Below, piece after piece: positions 16,601 to 25,355 of a stretch of 28,050 bases of DNA. The stretch comes from a virus, in IMG/VR virus record IMGVR_UViG_3300020463_000105, positions 1-28,050 of that record; one strand, given 5' to 3'. The notes beneath the pieces are model-generated. The model ran no database searches, was not told the origin of the DNA, and saw nothing but the letters and a program-made list of their open reading frames with translations. Both the position numbers and the translations under genes were made by a program. Positions within the stretch are counted from its first letter, which is position 1, and every line of letters starts with the position of its first letter.

Positions 16601-19600
16601 TACTGCGGCAGGGTTGTGGGCAATCTGAAACAATGGAGCAGCATCCCTAGAAGTCGGTGCAGGTTCCATAAGTTTATATACAAGTGGGTCTATCACCTCT
16701 AAGAGAGACTTCTGCACTGGGGGCTTACCGCCAAGCTCAAATCCGATCCTCTGGAATATACGACGTATTGCTTCCATAACTCTTTGGTAGGCTGTGCCGT
16801 ACCTGTTAGGGTCTAGTAGCTCAGATAGAGTAGTTCGCATCTGTCGGTTGGAAGGCACTTCAGCGATAAACTCGTCAAAGTTATAGGCACTAGGAAAAGC
16901 TTCTCTAACATCGTCGTATATTTTACGAAGCGTTTTTACAGGTGCAGCTTGTGGGTTATTTGCTATGTACGAAGACATGACAGCGTGACCCACTTCGTGT
17001 AAGAATGTGTGTTCTGTTGTCGGTACATTTGTGTTGAATGTTATTGTGTTTGTTCGGGGAGCAAATAATCCTGCAATCTGCTCGCCCTTATCTTCGAAAC
17101 GCACTTGCGTGTTTCCTGCGTACTTAGCAAAAGTTTTTGCAAACATTCTAGAGGCGGGGTCTGCATCTGCAGCATACTGCCTCAATGCATCGGCTAAGTT
17201 GTTGTCCTCCAACATAGTCATAACTGTAGGATCTAAAGGTCGATGTCGATCCGTAACAAATTGAGTAAGGAGAGCATCTTTTTTATTAAACAAATCTGGG
17301 AGACCTAGAGAGCCGTCTCTGTCTTGAGTTAGGTCTTTGTAAGTAAGCCCTTCTCCCGGATACAGACTTGCTAATAAATTTTCATCTTCTCTAATCTTTG
17401 CTCGATGAGCGTTTCTAAAGTACTCTAGTTTTGCTATCGCATTTTTAGTTAGATCGTCAGATTTTAGAGATTGAGCATCTTTAAAGTTTAATGAACGTTC
17501 TTCCGCTTTTGTGAGAAACTCTGTTCTGTCTAGTTTAGATAGCGCAGATTCTGTATCTAAATCTACTACGTCTGTGCTTAGTCCTTCTATCTCTGAAGGT
17601 AATGAGATACCAGTTGTTAGTCTTTCTTCTCTTTCTTGTTCTACTTGTTCTTTATCTAGTTGTTCGTTTAGACGCTCCGTCGCTCTTTGTTCGTCTGCCT
17701 TTACTTTAGCCTCCATTGCTTCAGCTTGTGTAGGCTTGGGTTTACCATCTCTAGTATACGCATCTGCAAATTGAGCGTCCCACTCAGCCTGTGCTGCTGC
17801 TGTCTCAGGATCACGACCAACAGGTCTAGGATCTACATCCTGTAGTTTTGTTTTAATCTTATACTGCTTACGACTTTTTGGGTTTAGACGTTCTAGTACG
17901 TCAGCCTTCTGTTCGTTGTAACGGTTGGTGGTTTCTGGAGCTAAGTTATCAGTAACCCACTTCTCTGCTAATTTTGCTGTATCTTGATCAAAAGGTTCTG
18001 CAAACGCAGCGGCGCGAGCGGCCTGACCCTCGCCAGACTGCTTGGTTATCTCCATCCCACCAAGCGTCCCTTTTACAGACGCAGGGGCAGTATCGCCTAT
18101 TCTTATCTGTGTGCGTGAGGCTATCTCGTCTAAAGCTGTCTCGGGTCGTTCAAACCTTTCAAAAAAAGTAAACGCGGCTTGTTCTTCAGGTGTCAGAGCA
18201 ATCTCGTCAGGATCATCACGCCGTTCGTATTTCCTTGATAGGGTGTTGAGTTTTGCAAGATCTCTCGTAGAAAGGTAGTTTTCTGGGCTTGACGCTTCTC
18301 TGTCACCAACAAGCTGATCATGAAAGACTCCTAGCTCTGGATTCTTCTGCTTCCATCCCGCGAACTTACCAACAAGAACATCACGTTCTGCCTGTTGCAT
18401 TATCAGGTCATTCTGTAGTCCCGCAGGGTCGTTGGGGTCTATGAACCTAGTGCCTTGTGGACCACTAATAGTTGTAGCCTGTGCTAGTAGAGTGTCTGTT
18501 GTTATTTCGCTGAATTTATTCTTTTTACGTACGCCACCTGCTGCTGCAGGGTCAGGTACACCTTTACCCTCAGACTTGTCTGTGACTTCCTCTGTAGTGT
18601 CATCTAACTCTGCATCGTCTTTCTTACCAACCAGACCACTCATATCTACAGACTCGTCTGTGGCTTCTTCCTCTTTGGCTTCTTCCTCTTTGGCTTCTTC
18701 CTCTACACTTTGTACTTTAGCTTTAGTTTTTATATCATCGGCTAGTGTATCTGAGCTATCTCCTGTTGTGTCTGTAGCACCATCAGTAGACAGCACACCT
18801 CCTCCCACTGGTCCATCGTCAGATGATACAGCGTCTTCGGTACTCTCAACTCCACTTCCAACCCCTTCGCCTCCAGCCACGCTAGATTCACCACTTCCAT
18901 CGCCTGTTCCAGTTCTTGCGCTGTCAGCATCATCTGTGGTGGTATCAGTTGCATCTGTCGCTCCTTGGTTTTGTTCTAAAATATTTTGTAATACACCTTC
19001 AAGTTCAGTCTGTTCTGTATCTCTTTCCTGACTACTTGCCGAAGCAGTAGAGCCTCCAATAGTTTCGTTAAAGCTAGTAGTGCCACGCGCTCGTCCGGGT
19101 CTTATTAAATCAACCAAGAACTGCACAGTACCACCTGCGGCTCCACCATAACCTGCTGCCTCTAAATTACCTTCTCCAAGCTCTTGTTCTAAATTATATC
19201 CTTGCTCTATAAGGTTCTGCAGTACGTTCGCCGCTGTTTCCTGTGCGCCTTCTATACCACCCTGTGCAAGCGCACGTTTTATGCGGTTAAGTCCACCTGT
19301 ACTTCTTATACGCCTCATTATAGGGCCACCAAGAGGAATAAGTTCAGTAGCGCCTACACCTGCGCCTTGTAGTGTAGATAAGTCTCGTTCTTCTTTAGTA
19401 GCACCTGCAGCTAACGCTCTTTCACTTGCCTCACCACTACCCGCTGTAACTGCCGTACCAAACGCTAACGGTATACCAACATACGGTATAAACGCGGGGG
19501 CATACGTACCTGCTACAGATCCTAACGTCTCACCAAACTTACCTGCCTTTGAGTCTTCTAGACCAATGTCTGGTTGTATATTTCGTTGTGCGCCGTAAGA

Positions 19601-19930
19601 CAAACTACGAATAAACTCTCGTGCAGACATCTCTGTCTTATCGTCTAAAGGTAATAGCGCTGCAGTACCAAGTGCTGAAGTTTCTGCAAGGCCTATACCG
19701 CCTCGACCTATACCTTTAAAGAACTCACCTACCTGATTAGAAAACCCAGAACCCTCGCCGGGCGTAGCAGATTTACCATATTCGGCTTCATATTCTGCCG
19801 CAAACTCTGCATCGTTTCGCCTGATTATAGCATCTATCTGTCGTTGTTCATCTGTAGTGGGTTCATCTCCAGCGATAGTAAAACTGTATTTACGTCCGCT
19901 AAGTTCACTAGCTTGGATGACATTACCCAT
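13607..19930 (-). CDS. giant polyvalent virion protein with zincin motif, 2107 aa
   Basis: A 2107-residue protein ending the late operon. In order: a short hydrophilic start; a Gly/Ala-rich hydrophobic region (about 70-280) that could contact membranes; an acidic Asp/Thr/Ser/Gly low-complexity stretch with three EEEAK repeats (about 300-450); charged helical segments; a metallopeptidase motif TFLHEVGHAVMSSY (H978, E979, H982); and a long helical C-terminus. There NMTLGMNISGGLVNLTQVPL (about 1566-1585) and later HHTERVNREAALFAAYRGAL resemble LPD-type large polyvalent domains. Proteins like this are thought to be packaged in virions and ejected with the DNA. Protease activity is plausible but unproven. 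The stop overlaps the terminator. Confidence 0.75.
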   Translation of the reverse strand: MGNVIQASELSGRKYSFTIAGDEPTTDEQRQIDAIIRRNDAEFAAEYEAEYGKSATPGEGSGFSNQVGEFFKGIGRGGIGLAETSALGTAALLPLDDKTEMSAREFIRSLSYGAQRNIQPDIGLEDSKAGKFGETLGSVAGTYAPAFIPYVGIPLAFGTAVTAGSGEASERALAAGATKEERDLSTLQGAGVGATELIPLGGPIMRRIRSTGGLNRIKRALAQGGIEGAQETAANVLQNLIEQGYNLEQELGEGNLEAAGYGGAAGGTVQFLVDLIRPGRARGTTSFNETIGGSTASASSQERDTEQTELEGVLQNILEQNQGATDATDTTTDDADSARTGTGDGSGESSVAGGEGVGSGVESTEDAVSSDDGPVGGGVLSTDGATDTTGDSSDTLADDIKTKAKVQSVEEEAKEEEAKEEEATDESVDMSGLVGKKDDAELDDTTEEVTDKSEGKGVPDPAAAGGVRKKNKFSEITTDTLLAQATTISGPQGTRFIDPNDPAGLQNDLIMQQAERDVLVGKFAGWKQKNPELGVFHDQLVGDREASSPENYLSTRDLAKLNTLSRKYERRDDPDEIALTPEEQAAFTFFERFERPETALDEIASRTQIRIGDTAPASVKGTLGGMEITKQSGEGQAARAAAFAEPFDQDTAKLAEKWVTDNLAPETTNRYNEQKADVLERLNPKSRKQYKIKTKLQDVDPRPVGRDPETAAAQAEWDAQFADAYTRDGKPKPTQAEAMEAKVKADEQRATERLNEQLDKEQVEQEREERLTTGISLPSEIEGLSTDVVDLDTESALSKLDRTEFLTKAEERSLNFKDAQSLKSDDLTKNAIAKLEYFRNAHRAKIREDENLLASLYPGEGLTYKDLTQDRDGSLGLPDLFNKKDALLTQFVTDRHRPLDPTVMTMLEDNNLADALRQYAADADPASRMFAKTFAKYAGNTQVRFEDKGEQIAGLFAPRTNTITFNTNVPTTEHTFLHEVGHAVMSSYIANNPQAAPVKTLRKIYDDVREAFPSAYNFDEFIAEVPSNRQMRTTLSELLDPNRYGTAYQRVMEAIRRIFQRIGFELGGKPPVQKSLLEVIDPLVYKLMEPAPTSRDAAPLFQIAHNPAAVDRLFQDATTNSPVFDETAYNKFEELTKQTPKDWSQDKLGTVKGWVLKATPLHYVTRMAEKFAPSAADINNLVNQSGGELQSGYDKVNQVNDGIVKWANKSSKKNISAWNRLNNIGTSYQVNPALSEREARDNYSPDMYKVYEIIRKDYKRLQRVDRGEPIRLYHQSQNMFKGLVEDLIKAIDTRLEASGVPEQSRAAIRDTFYTNLIKKGKLEPYTPLQRDGGDYWLSLNAIDPVTGRIERYSDSFQGEQARDRAREAIVADAKQNILAAPEGSPARIALESRTQGMSQMSEADALNDMLAVESTQELDATSFMRRAPNASFVNELMAKLEGSGELTAETKDEIANVILKTLPETSYLQSFRMRKGGDLIKARMGYNEDSMKAIADRSRSLIRQSVNIKYKAKMQQALSKVENEMNESGGNRINKNELLNSLRSTVSDGPIPERSKTSRALTGIGFNMTLGMNISGGLVNLTQVPLVTFPYLGAKYGYGTTMRGIKGAMSLMKNSGGTRTIMGYGTDANNQAIETEVGSGYSISNVNPRNLTRVQRRILNKMGITPEELQVFIDTGVDLGQFKRSLDHEILDVDRMGGFWSKFNKFSGFIQHHTERVNREAALFAAYRGALNKLSPQQRANPDLLLKAAQDAVFDTETTNGGIAAAAAPELGRRNLGAVIFMYKRYGVSMIGMLTEMVMKITKGSPADRRMALFQLIGLYGSSGLLAGVYGMPGFGLATTVADTIMAAMGMDPGGEDDDAKTMVRAYVQEGPYRGAVNYFTGVNISSRVGLSELIYRDSMMDRDWPLLFRMAEQLGGPVIGIALNTERGLNQILEGAADGDTEKLRRGIETISPAAIKNMQKAARFAREGGAYTMDGKPIVQDLADGHLIAQFFGFSPASYSATMEANSKVMRRQAAVLRKRRQIYNMYARAYFDGDIEGMQRTAQRIAEYNQRYPGYPILQDNIDKSIRGRIRQRAGAYNGLTLNPRLKNMLVEQAERYGDPTIFD
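18661..18705 (-). repeat. three tandem 15-bp repeats coding EEEAK
   Basis: Three 15-base units (18661-18675, 18676-18690, 18691-18705), the first two identical and the third differing in its last base. On the - strand they encode Glu-Glu-Glu-Ala-Lys repeats in the acidic linker of the giant protein. Copy number could vary by slippage. Confidence 0.9.
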
Positions 19931-19934
19931 GCAA

Positions 19935-22775
19935 CTACCCCGTTAGATTATAGTTCGCAAATACGTCGCCACCTGTACCCGTGCTGCCAAAAGACGCGGT
20001 CATTATCATTGAGTTTAACTGATCGTCTGTCTCTCTAATCGCTCGTTTTAGTTCTTTAACTCTATCCGCAAATTCTGCTTTTGGTTCAGTTCCAAATGGA
20101 GCTAGTCTTTCAAGCTGATCTGCTAGTTCTTCTCTTCGTTTTAATAAGATACGAGAAGATAGCGTTGCTCCTGATATTGCAGACCTGTTTGCAGCGGCGG
20201 CTTTAGCTGCATCTATGCGGCCTTGTAGTGCAAGTACCTGTAGTTTGCTTTTGTTGTAGCTATCTTTACCTTTTTGTAGGGTCTTCGTCCCTGCTTTTAT
20301 AGCTTTACCAAAACCCTCGCCAATCGTAGCAGAGGGCATCATGAGTGCTGCACCTGCATTAGCCAAAGCCATAGCCTTATCAAACTCTCTATCTTTCTCT
20401 AGACCACCAAGAAATTTGGACAACGCTGCACTAGATGTTCCAGACTGCTTATCTATAGCGCCCTGTTGTTTACTAAGTAGCTCCATTAGTTTGTCTATCT
20501 GTGACTGAGTAGCTGTATCTGTTTGGTCTTGATCTCCTTTAGATCGTTCCGCAGTTGCTTTATCTATCGCTCTAAAGTCTACTGGTTCGCTACCAACACC
20601 TAGCGTATCAGAGTCAAATGCTGCTGACGCCTTGTTATTAGCTCTGGTTGTTCTAAAGTCTGCTATTTTCTCTGCTGCAAGATCAGTGCCTGTCTCAAAG
20701 AGATCTACAGCTTTCATTCCAAGGCTCTTAGCAAGATCGATGACATCTTCTTGTGTCATGTTGCTTATGTCTTGACCTAGACCTTCAAGATATAGTCTAG
20801 CCCTATCGAATCTAGACTGAAGAGTAGGTTTAGCATTCGGATCAGCCCCACCGGGTATGCCTTCTTGTTGATTTTCCAATGTCTGTGCGAACAACGCTCC
20901 AAGCCCTGAACGACCTCCCCCGCCGGGCATAGCCTTTTGTTGATTTTCTATTGTTTGTGCAAAATAATCTCGCACGGATGATGGTAGATACGCAGTAGAA
21001 GGATCGCCATATACTTCTTCTGGGCTTTGATCGAGGCGACCTGACCGTGCATCTTTGAAATAGTCTGCCGCCCTACCTGATAAGTCAGCCATAGCATCGC
21101 CATAGTCTGGTAGTTGACTCCTTGGCATGTTACTGATTAGCTCGTTTACACTAAATGGACTTTCGTTTACAATTTTAGGGTCTCCAAATTCATCAAAACT
21201 ACGCTTGGAGCCAAGGAAACGATCACCAAAGTTTAGAGCTTCAAGATCAGTTTTAGGTGTAAGACCTGCTCTTATCATAGCAAGTTCGTTATTAAGATCT
21301 GGTCTATAAACATCACCCTCTTGAGTTCTAGGTCTTACTACCCTATCTGATGGTCTAAAAGAAACCTCTTCTGGCCCATAAACAAAAGGAAGGTCTGTTG
21401 CTTCAGAAGCAAGTAACTGTTTAATTTGCGCTGCCTTTTTAGCTTCTGCCTCTTCTAGTGCCTTACCACCTAATTTAAACGGTTGATCCGCACTGGCTAC
21501 ATTAAAAAATAGTGTATCATCTGAATCTCCCTCGGGATTGATAGCTGGTGGTTGTGATACATTAGTCTGAGCTGGACCACCCAACCGTGAAATTTCTTCA
21601 GCCACGCTTGATCGAACTGCGGATTCTGAACTTACAGGAGGCACGTTTACAGCATCCGTATTCTGACTCAATAAAAGTTTATTTGAATTATCAGTCATTG
21701 GATTGCCAACCAGATCAGGGTTGCGAGGAAAACCTTTAGTAAACCTAGAACGTGCGGGATCTCCAAATGGGTCAAAACTATCTTTTGGACCAAAAGGTAA
21801 GGTCTTCGGAACATTTTTTGGTGTGCCTTTTAAGAACTCAACAGGAGTACCTTCCGCGAATAGTGATGCGAAAGACGCTGGTCTATCACCAAACTCATCA
21901 TAAGTATCTGCCTTGGCAATGGCAGCTTCTGAACTCTTTCTAATACCTTCTAATTCTTCTACGCTAAGCTGCTCTGCTACTTTTTCTCTGTCATCAAAGG
22001 TATAAGCAAAATTAGGGTTAATCCTAGGAAGATTTCGTTGTAACCAATTACCATGTTTTTTAAATAGTTTATCTGTTTGCCTGTCTTTTAGGGTTTGCGC
22101 CATGTCAAAAATTACACGGGCGTCATCATCATCAAAAAGAGTGCCTATAGCGTTTAGAGTCTTGTACCCGGTATCTAGACTTATGTACGCCCCTGCCCCC
22201 GCTACTAGATTTAATGCTTCTAAACCTGTTAATCCTGCTTCTTTTAAAACCTTTTTGACGCTCTTACCTACTTGTATCTTTTTAGATATCTCTAAAGCCC
22301 TTGCAGCATCTGGGGGTATTACCTCCAGTGCTTCTAAAGCTGTCATTTCAGGTTCTTTTGCTACGGTTGGATTATAATCTGTTATATTCTTGACACTATA
22401 CGGGTTCATTAAAGACAGAATATTACTCATTACCGAGGGCGGTTTACCTGCGTTTTGCATTTTTACTACGCCACCCTCTGCCATTTTTTGGATGCCTGTG
22501 TTCTGTGTATTATCTGTCTTTGCGTTCATAGCGCTAGCTAGTTGTGCTATGCCACCTTGTGGCACTCCTGCAGCGTTGACTACTTCTTGAGCGACAGTTT
22601 TTGTATTATCAGCCGCTTCTCTCCGTGCTTGATCGTCGTTTATCCGCTTTCTACGCTGTAATTCAGTAAGCACAAGATATTGCTCGTATACACCAGAGGG
22701 CATTTGCATTTCTTTGATAAGCTGTTGCTCTGGCAAACCCTTTAGCTCAGTTTTCTGCTGTATAACATTTTTCAT
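19935..22775 (-). CDS. large virion-type protein with repeated linear motifs, 946 aa
   Basis: Function not recognised; by position and style a virion or DNA-ejection protein. The N-terminus (GLPEQQLIKEMQMPSG, VLTELQRRKRIND) is of a kind I associate with marine phage structural proteins. It contains MAEGGVVKMQNAG (98-110), a Gly motif shared in form with the 412-residue neighbour. Three copies of an [FY]DxFGD motif occur (TYDEFGDRP at 291, SFDPFGDPA at 333, SFDEFGDPK at 526), plus an internal 16-residue duplication at 604-619 and 628-643. The C-terminal third is helical, with a coiled coil near 880-920. The start shares a base with the upstream TAA, and the product is translated just before the giant protein. 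Confidence 0.72.
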   Translation of the reverse strand: MKNVIQQKTELKGLPEQQLIKEMQMPSGVYEQYLVLTELQRRKRINDDQARREAADNTKTVAQEVVNAAGVPQGGIAQLASAMNAKTDNTQNTGIQKMAEGGVVKMQNAGKPPSVMSNILSLMNPYSVKNITDYNPTVAKEPEMTALEALEVIPPDAARALEISKKIQVGKSVKKVLKEAGLTGLEALNLVAGAGAYISLDTGYKTLNAIGTLFDDDDARVIFDMAQTLKDRQTDKLFKKHGNWLQRNLPRINPNFAYTFDDREKVAEQLSVEELEGIRKSSEAAIAKADTYDEFGDRPASFASLFAEGTPVEFLKGTPKNVPKTLPFGPKDSFDPFGDPARSRFTKGFPRNPDLVGNPMTDNSNKLLLSQNTDAVNVPPVSSESAVRSSVAEEISRLGGPAQTNVSQPPAINPEGDSDDTLFFNVASADQPFKLGGKALEEAEAKKAAQIKQLLASEATDLPFVYGPEEVSFRPSDRVVRPRTQEGDVYRPDLNNELAMIRAGLTPKTDLEALNFGDRFLGSKRSFDEFGDPKIVNESPFSVNELISNMPRSQLPDYGDAMADLSGRAADYFKDARSGRLDQSPEEVYGDPSTAYLPSSVRDYFAQTIENQQKAMPGGGGRSGLGALFAQTLENQQEGIPGGADPNAKPTLQSRFDRARLYLEGLGQDISNMTQEDVIDLAKSLGMKAVDLFETGTDLAAEKIADFRTTRANNKASAAFDSDTLGVGSEPVDFRAIDKATAERSKGDQDQTDTATQSQIDKLMELLSKQQGAIDKQSGTSSAALSKFLGGLEKDREFDKAMALANAGAALMMPSATIGEGFGKAIKAGTKTLQKGKDSYNKSKLQVLALQGRIDAAKAAAANRSAISGATLSSRILLKRREELADQLERLAPFGTEPKAEFADRVKELKRAIRETDDQLNSMIMTASFGSTGTGGDVFANYNLTG

Positions 22776-23638
22776 TACATCATTCCACGATAGAGACCTA
22801 ACCCTGCTATACCTGCACCTAGTGCTTGCTGCATTGGGTTATAGTTTTGAAAGTTAGATACTTCCCTATTAGGTTGTATAGGCACACCCTGTAGTATGTT
22901 GGACAAGAACCCTAACTGATCTTTGTTAAAGTTTTGTTGTGTTAAGAAATCTTGATAGTTCATATCCAGACCCGCCTGTTGTTCGCCAAGCTGTGCTTTA
23001 CCTATACCTTCAAGTAGTTGTGCGCCTTGAATGTCACCAGCTCTACGAGAACCACCCATTGTAGCCAACTGTCCAAGACCTGTCATACCTACAGACCTGT
23101 CTGTCTCAAACCCTGCTCTAGCATCTCTGAATGCAGCCTCTCTACCTGCGGCGTCTATGTCGCCTAACTGTTGTTGCAAACCTTCTTGCGCTAGGTAATC
23201 ATTCACGGCTTGTCTAGACCCACCGAACGCCCCCGCATTTACCGCATCTGCTGCTCTGGCTGCACCCATACGGTTAAAATCTCGTATCGCGCCTTGCTTC
23301 TGCCTGTCTACAACCTGCTCCATGTACGGGTTCATATAGTCTTGTGCTACTTGCCCTGTGAACTGACCGCGTCGTGATATATCTCGCATACCGCCGATTG
23401 CTTCATCTAGCTCGGGTAGTCCTCTGTTTGCAACGTTCCTGACCATATTTCTAGAGTCAACTATATCTTGGAAATCGCCAGACTGAGCTATTCTTTGACC
23501 TTGAAAAGGTTGATATTGATTAAGAGATTCAGCTTCTGTACGCTTTAATAGGTTATCTACATACGGACGTGCATACTCTGGTAACTCATTAATGTTTGTC
23601 TGCGTACTGGACTGCGCTTGTTTATTACCCTTGCCCAT
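22775..23638 (-). CDS. virion-associated protein, 287 aa
   Basis: A Gln/Gly/Ala-rich 287-residue protein with YMNPYMEQVVDRQKQGAIRDF, then RAADAVNAGAFGGSRQAVND and a Gln-rich helical second half, ending in a short hydrophobic Gly-rich tail (GAGIAGLGLYRGMM). I recognise the style from podovirus and marine phage structural modules but cannot give a defined role; an internal or tail-associated protein is likely. It overlaps both neighbours by one base (TGATG and TAATG), so translation is coupled. Confidence 0.7.
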   Translation of the reverse strand: MGKGNKQAQSSTQTNINELPEYARPYVDNLLKRTEAESLNQYQPFQGQRIAQSGDFQDIVDSRNMVRNVANRGLPELDEAIGGMRDISRRGQFTGQVAQDYMNPYMEQVVDRQKQGAIRDFNRMGAARAADAVNAGAFGGSRQAVNDYLAQEGLQQQLGDIDAAGREAAFRDARAGFETDRSVGMTGLGQLATMGGSRRAGDIQGAQLLEGIGKAQLGEQQAGLDMNYQDFLTQQNFNKDQLGFLSNILQGVPIQPNREVSNFQNYNPMQQALGAGIAGLGLYRGMM

Positions 23639-24078
23639 CAGTCTATCTCCATCTTATAAGCAATATAGTCTGGCTTCCATCCATACTTTCTGAGCCAACG
23701 ACCCCAACCTTTTCTACCATAACCTTCTAAATATTTGCAGTTATGGATTTTAGCGTAGTGAGTTATTCTTTCCTGTGCCATAGACAACCATTCTTTCATT
23801 CTTGTACCACCTATCCAATCCATAGCCATAGCGTTGCCTTGTGGGTACTCAATAAGCCTAGTTGTTATAGCTGCTACAACATCATCATTAGCGGTATCTA
23901 TTACAACCCACAACACCAACTCATCTTTTAGTATGCAGTCTAGTACATCATCTACTTCGTACTTACCTTTTGCTGTACTAACTGACTTTTTTAGCACTTT
24001 TGCTACGCTAGGCCATATACCTTTGGCATAGTCCTTTGGTATTGGAGAAAATATCAGACCTGTCTGTACATCTTTCAT
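23638..24078 (-). CDS. GNAT-like protein, possibly T7 gp13-type internal protein
   Basis: A 146-residue protein with the look of an acyltransferase fold: DELVLWVVIDTANDDVVAAI (strands 2-3), a helix AQERITHYAKIHNC, then YLEGYGRKGWGRWLRKYGWK near the C-terminus, matching the last GNAT motifs. In T7-like phages a small GNAT-like protein (gp13) is an internal virion protein in the same kind of neighbourhood, and that parallel drives this call. No clear acetyl-CoA loop (Q/RxxGxG/A) is visible, so enzymatic activity is doubtful. ATG overlaps the upstream TGA by four bases. Confidence 0.55.
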   Translation of the reverse strand: MKDVQTGLIFSPIPKDYAKGIWPSVAKVLKKSVSTAKGKYEVDDVLDCILKDELVLWVVIDTANDDVVAAITTRLIEYPQGNAMAMDWIGGTRMKEWLSMAQERITHYAKIHNCKYLEGYGRKGWGRWLRKYGWKPDYIAYKMEID

Positions 24079-25313
24079 GATAAAGCAGTTCTCATAATCT
24101 TTTCAGCGTCTATTTGTTTTGGTTGTTCAGGAGAGCCAGTAGCCTTTTTACGGATTTCTTTGCGAAAATTATCCAATTTCTCTGCCCCTGCGTCAGGGTC
24201 GCCATTACCAATTAAGGACATAGTAGGGGAATCTACCACATACTCTTTTGAACTCAATAATAAGTCTTGCTTGCCGTCTATAGTTGCAGGGATTGAATCA
24301 CTCATACCATCACCGCCACCTTTTATTTGACCGTCAGCTTTACCGCCGATGTTGTCGTATTCACCGTCACGTACGTCTGCGACTAAATCTTTTAGTGCTT
24401 CTTCGCCGTATTCGTTTACAAACATAGCGAGTGCTATGGATGCTTGTTGTTCGGGTATGTTTCCTTTTAAGGCGTTTACAGCGTTTACGATGATGTCTTT
24501 TTCGTTAACGTCAGGCATACCCATCTGCTCTTCTGGCATGTCTGGCATATCCCCGCCCTTGGCAAAGGTAGCTATACCGCCCTTAGATAACATTGTAGGA
24601 TTTACGTAGTCTGCCATACCGCCTTGATTTAAGAACTGTGTTTGTAGTTCTCCTGCGGCGGGGTTGCGGAACCCGTAGTTAAATTCTGGGTCCACACCCG
24701 GCCTGTACCCTGCAAAAGGTGTATTTATATTTTGTTGGATGGGTACTGTCTCTCTTGGTTGAAAAGGTGTTTTTGGCTCAACACCACCTTGTTGATTAGA
24801 AGCATCGGCAAACATTGCGCCACCTGCTGTACCTGCTGCAGCTAGTGGGTTAGCCATTGCTGTTTTAGCGCCTTGTGACAGAGCGCCCATTATGTTTTGC
24901 CCTGCTGATTGTAAACCTTCTTTTGTAAATCCCTGATCAAACAACGTTGTAGGAGTTCCTGTAGGCACTGCTAACTTTGTAGCGAAACCTGCGGTAGTAT
25001 CTCCGCCTAAGTTTTCGGCTAATTGCATAAAACCTTCAGGTGCTTTTCGTAGACCTGCATCTAGAGCCGCAGAACTTGCTTGTGCAGATGTAGCCACAGG
25101 TTTTGCTAGACCACCTAGTAACTTACCGCCAAAGTAAGAAGTAAGCCCTGTGCCTAGAGCTTCTTCAAAAGAATCCCCTTGTAGTAAACTACCAATTCCA
25201 GAACCAAAAGCCCCTGCCACAACAGGATTAGCTAGAGCTGCTGTTATTCCTGTCCCTGCTAAACTTGGTAGTAATGCTGAACCTAAAAAGCTACCTAAAA
25301 GGGGAAGTACCAT
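24075..25313 (-). CDS. conserved phage GG-motif protein, 412 aa
   Basis: The protein opens with a long hydrophobic Gly/Ala-rich segment (about 1-70) able to insert in membranes. In the middle it has KGGIATFAKGGDM (244-256). The end carries GDGMSDSIPATIDGKQ, SKEYVV and DAGAEKL (332-380). I recognise this end as a widespread, functionally undefined pattern in marine phage structural proteins. The first possible start is TTG at 25328, but GGAG (25320-25323) lies six bases before ATG at 25313, so I use the ATG. It probably acts in the virion, perhaps in DNA delivery; that is inferred from its position. Confidence 0.72.
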   Translation of the reverse strand: MVLPLLGSFLGSALLPSLAGTGITAALANPVVAGAFGSGIGSLLQGDSFEEALGTGLTSYFGGKLLGGLAKPVATSAQASSAALDAGLRKAPEGFMQLAENLGGDTTAGFATKLAVPTGTPTTLFDQGFTKEGLQSAGQNIMGALSQGAKTAMANPLAAAGTAGGAMFADASNQQGGVEPKTPFQPRETVPIQQNINTPFAGYRPGVDPEFNYGFRNPAAGELQTQFLNQGGMADYVNPTMLSKGGIATFAKGGDMPDMPEEQMGMPDVNEKDIIVNAVNALKGNIPEQQASIALAMFVNEYGEEALKDLVADVRDGEYDNIGGKADGQIKGGGDGMSDSIPATIDGKQDLLLSSKEYVVDSPTMSLIGNGDPDAGAEKLDNFRKEIRKKATGSPEQPKQIDAEKIMRTALS

Positions 25314-25355
25314 ACTTATCTCCAACAAGTCTGTGTGTATAATAGCATCTGTGTG

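Noticed and set aside
18432-19031. A 199-residue + frame opposite the giant protein
   Set aside because: It is a Ser/Val/Pro low-complexity shadow of the acidic linker on the other strand.
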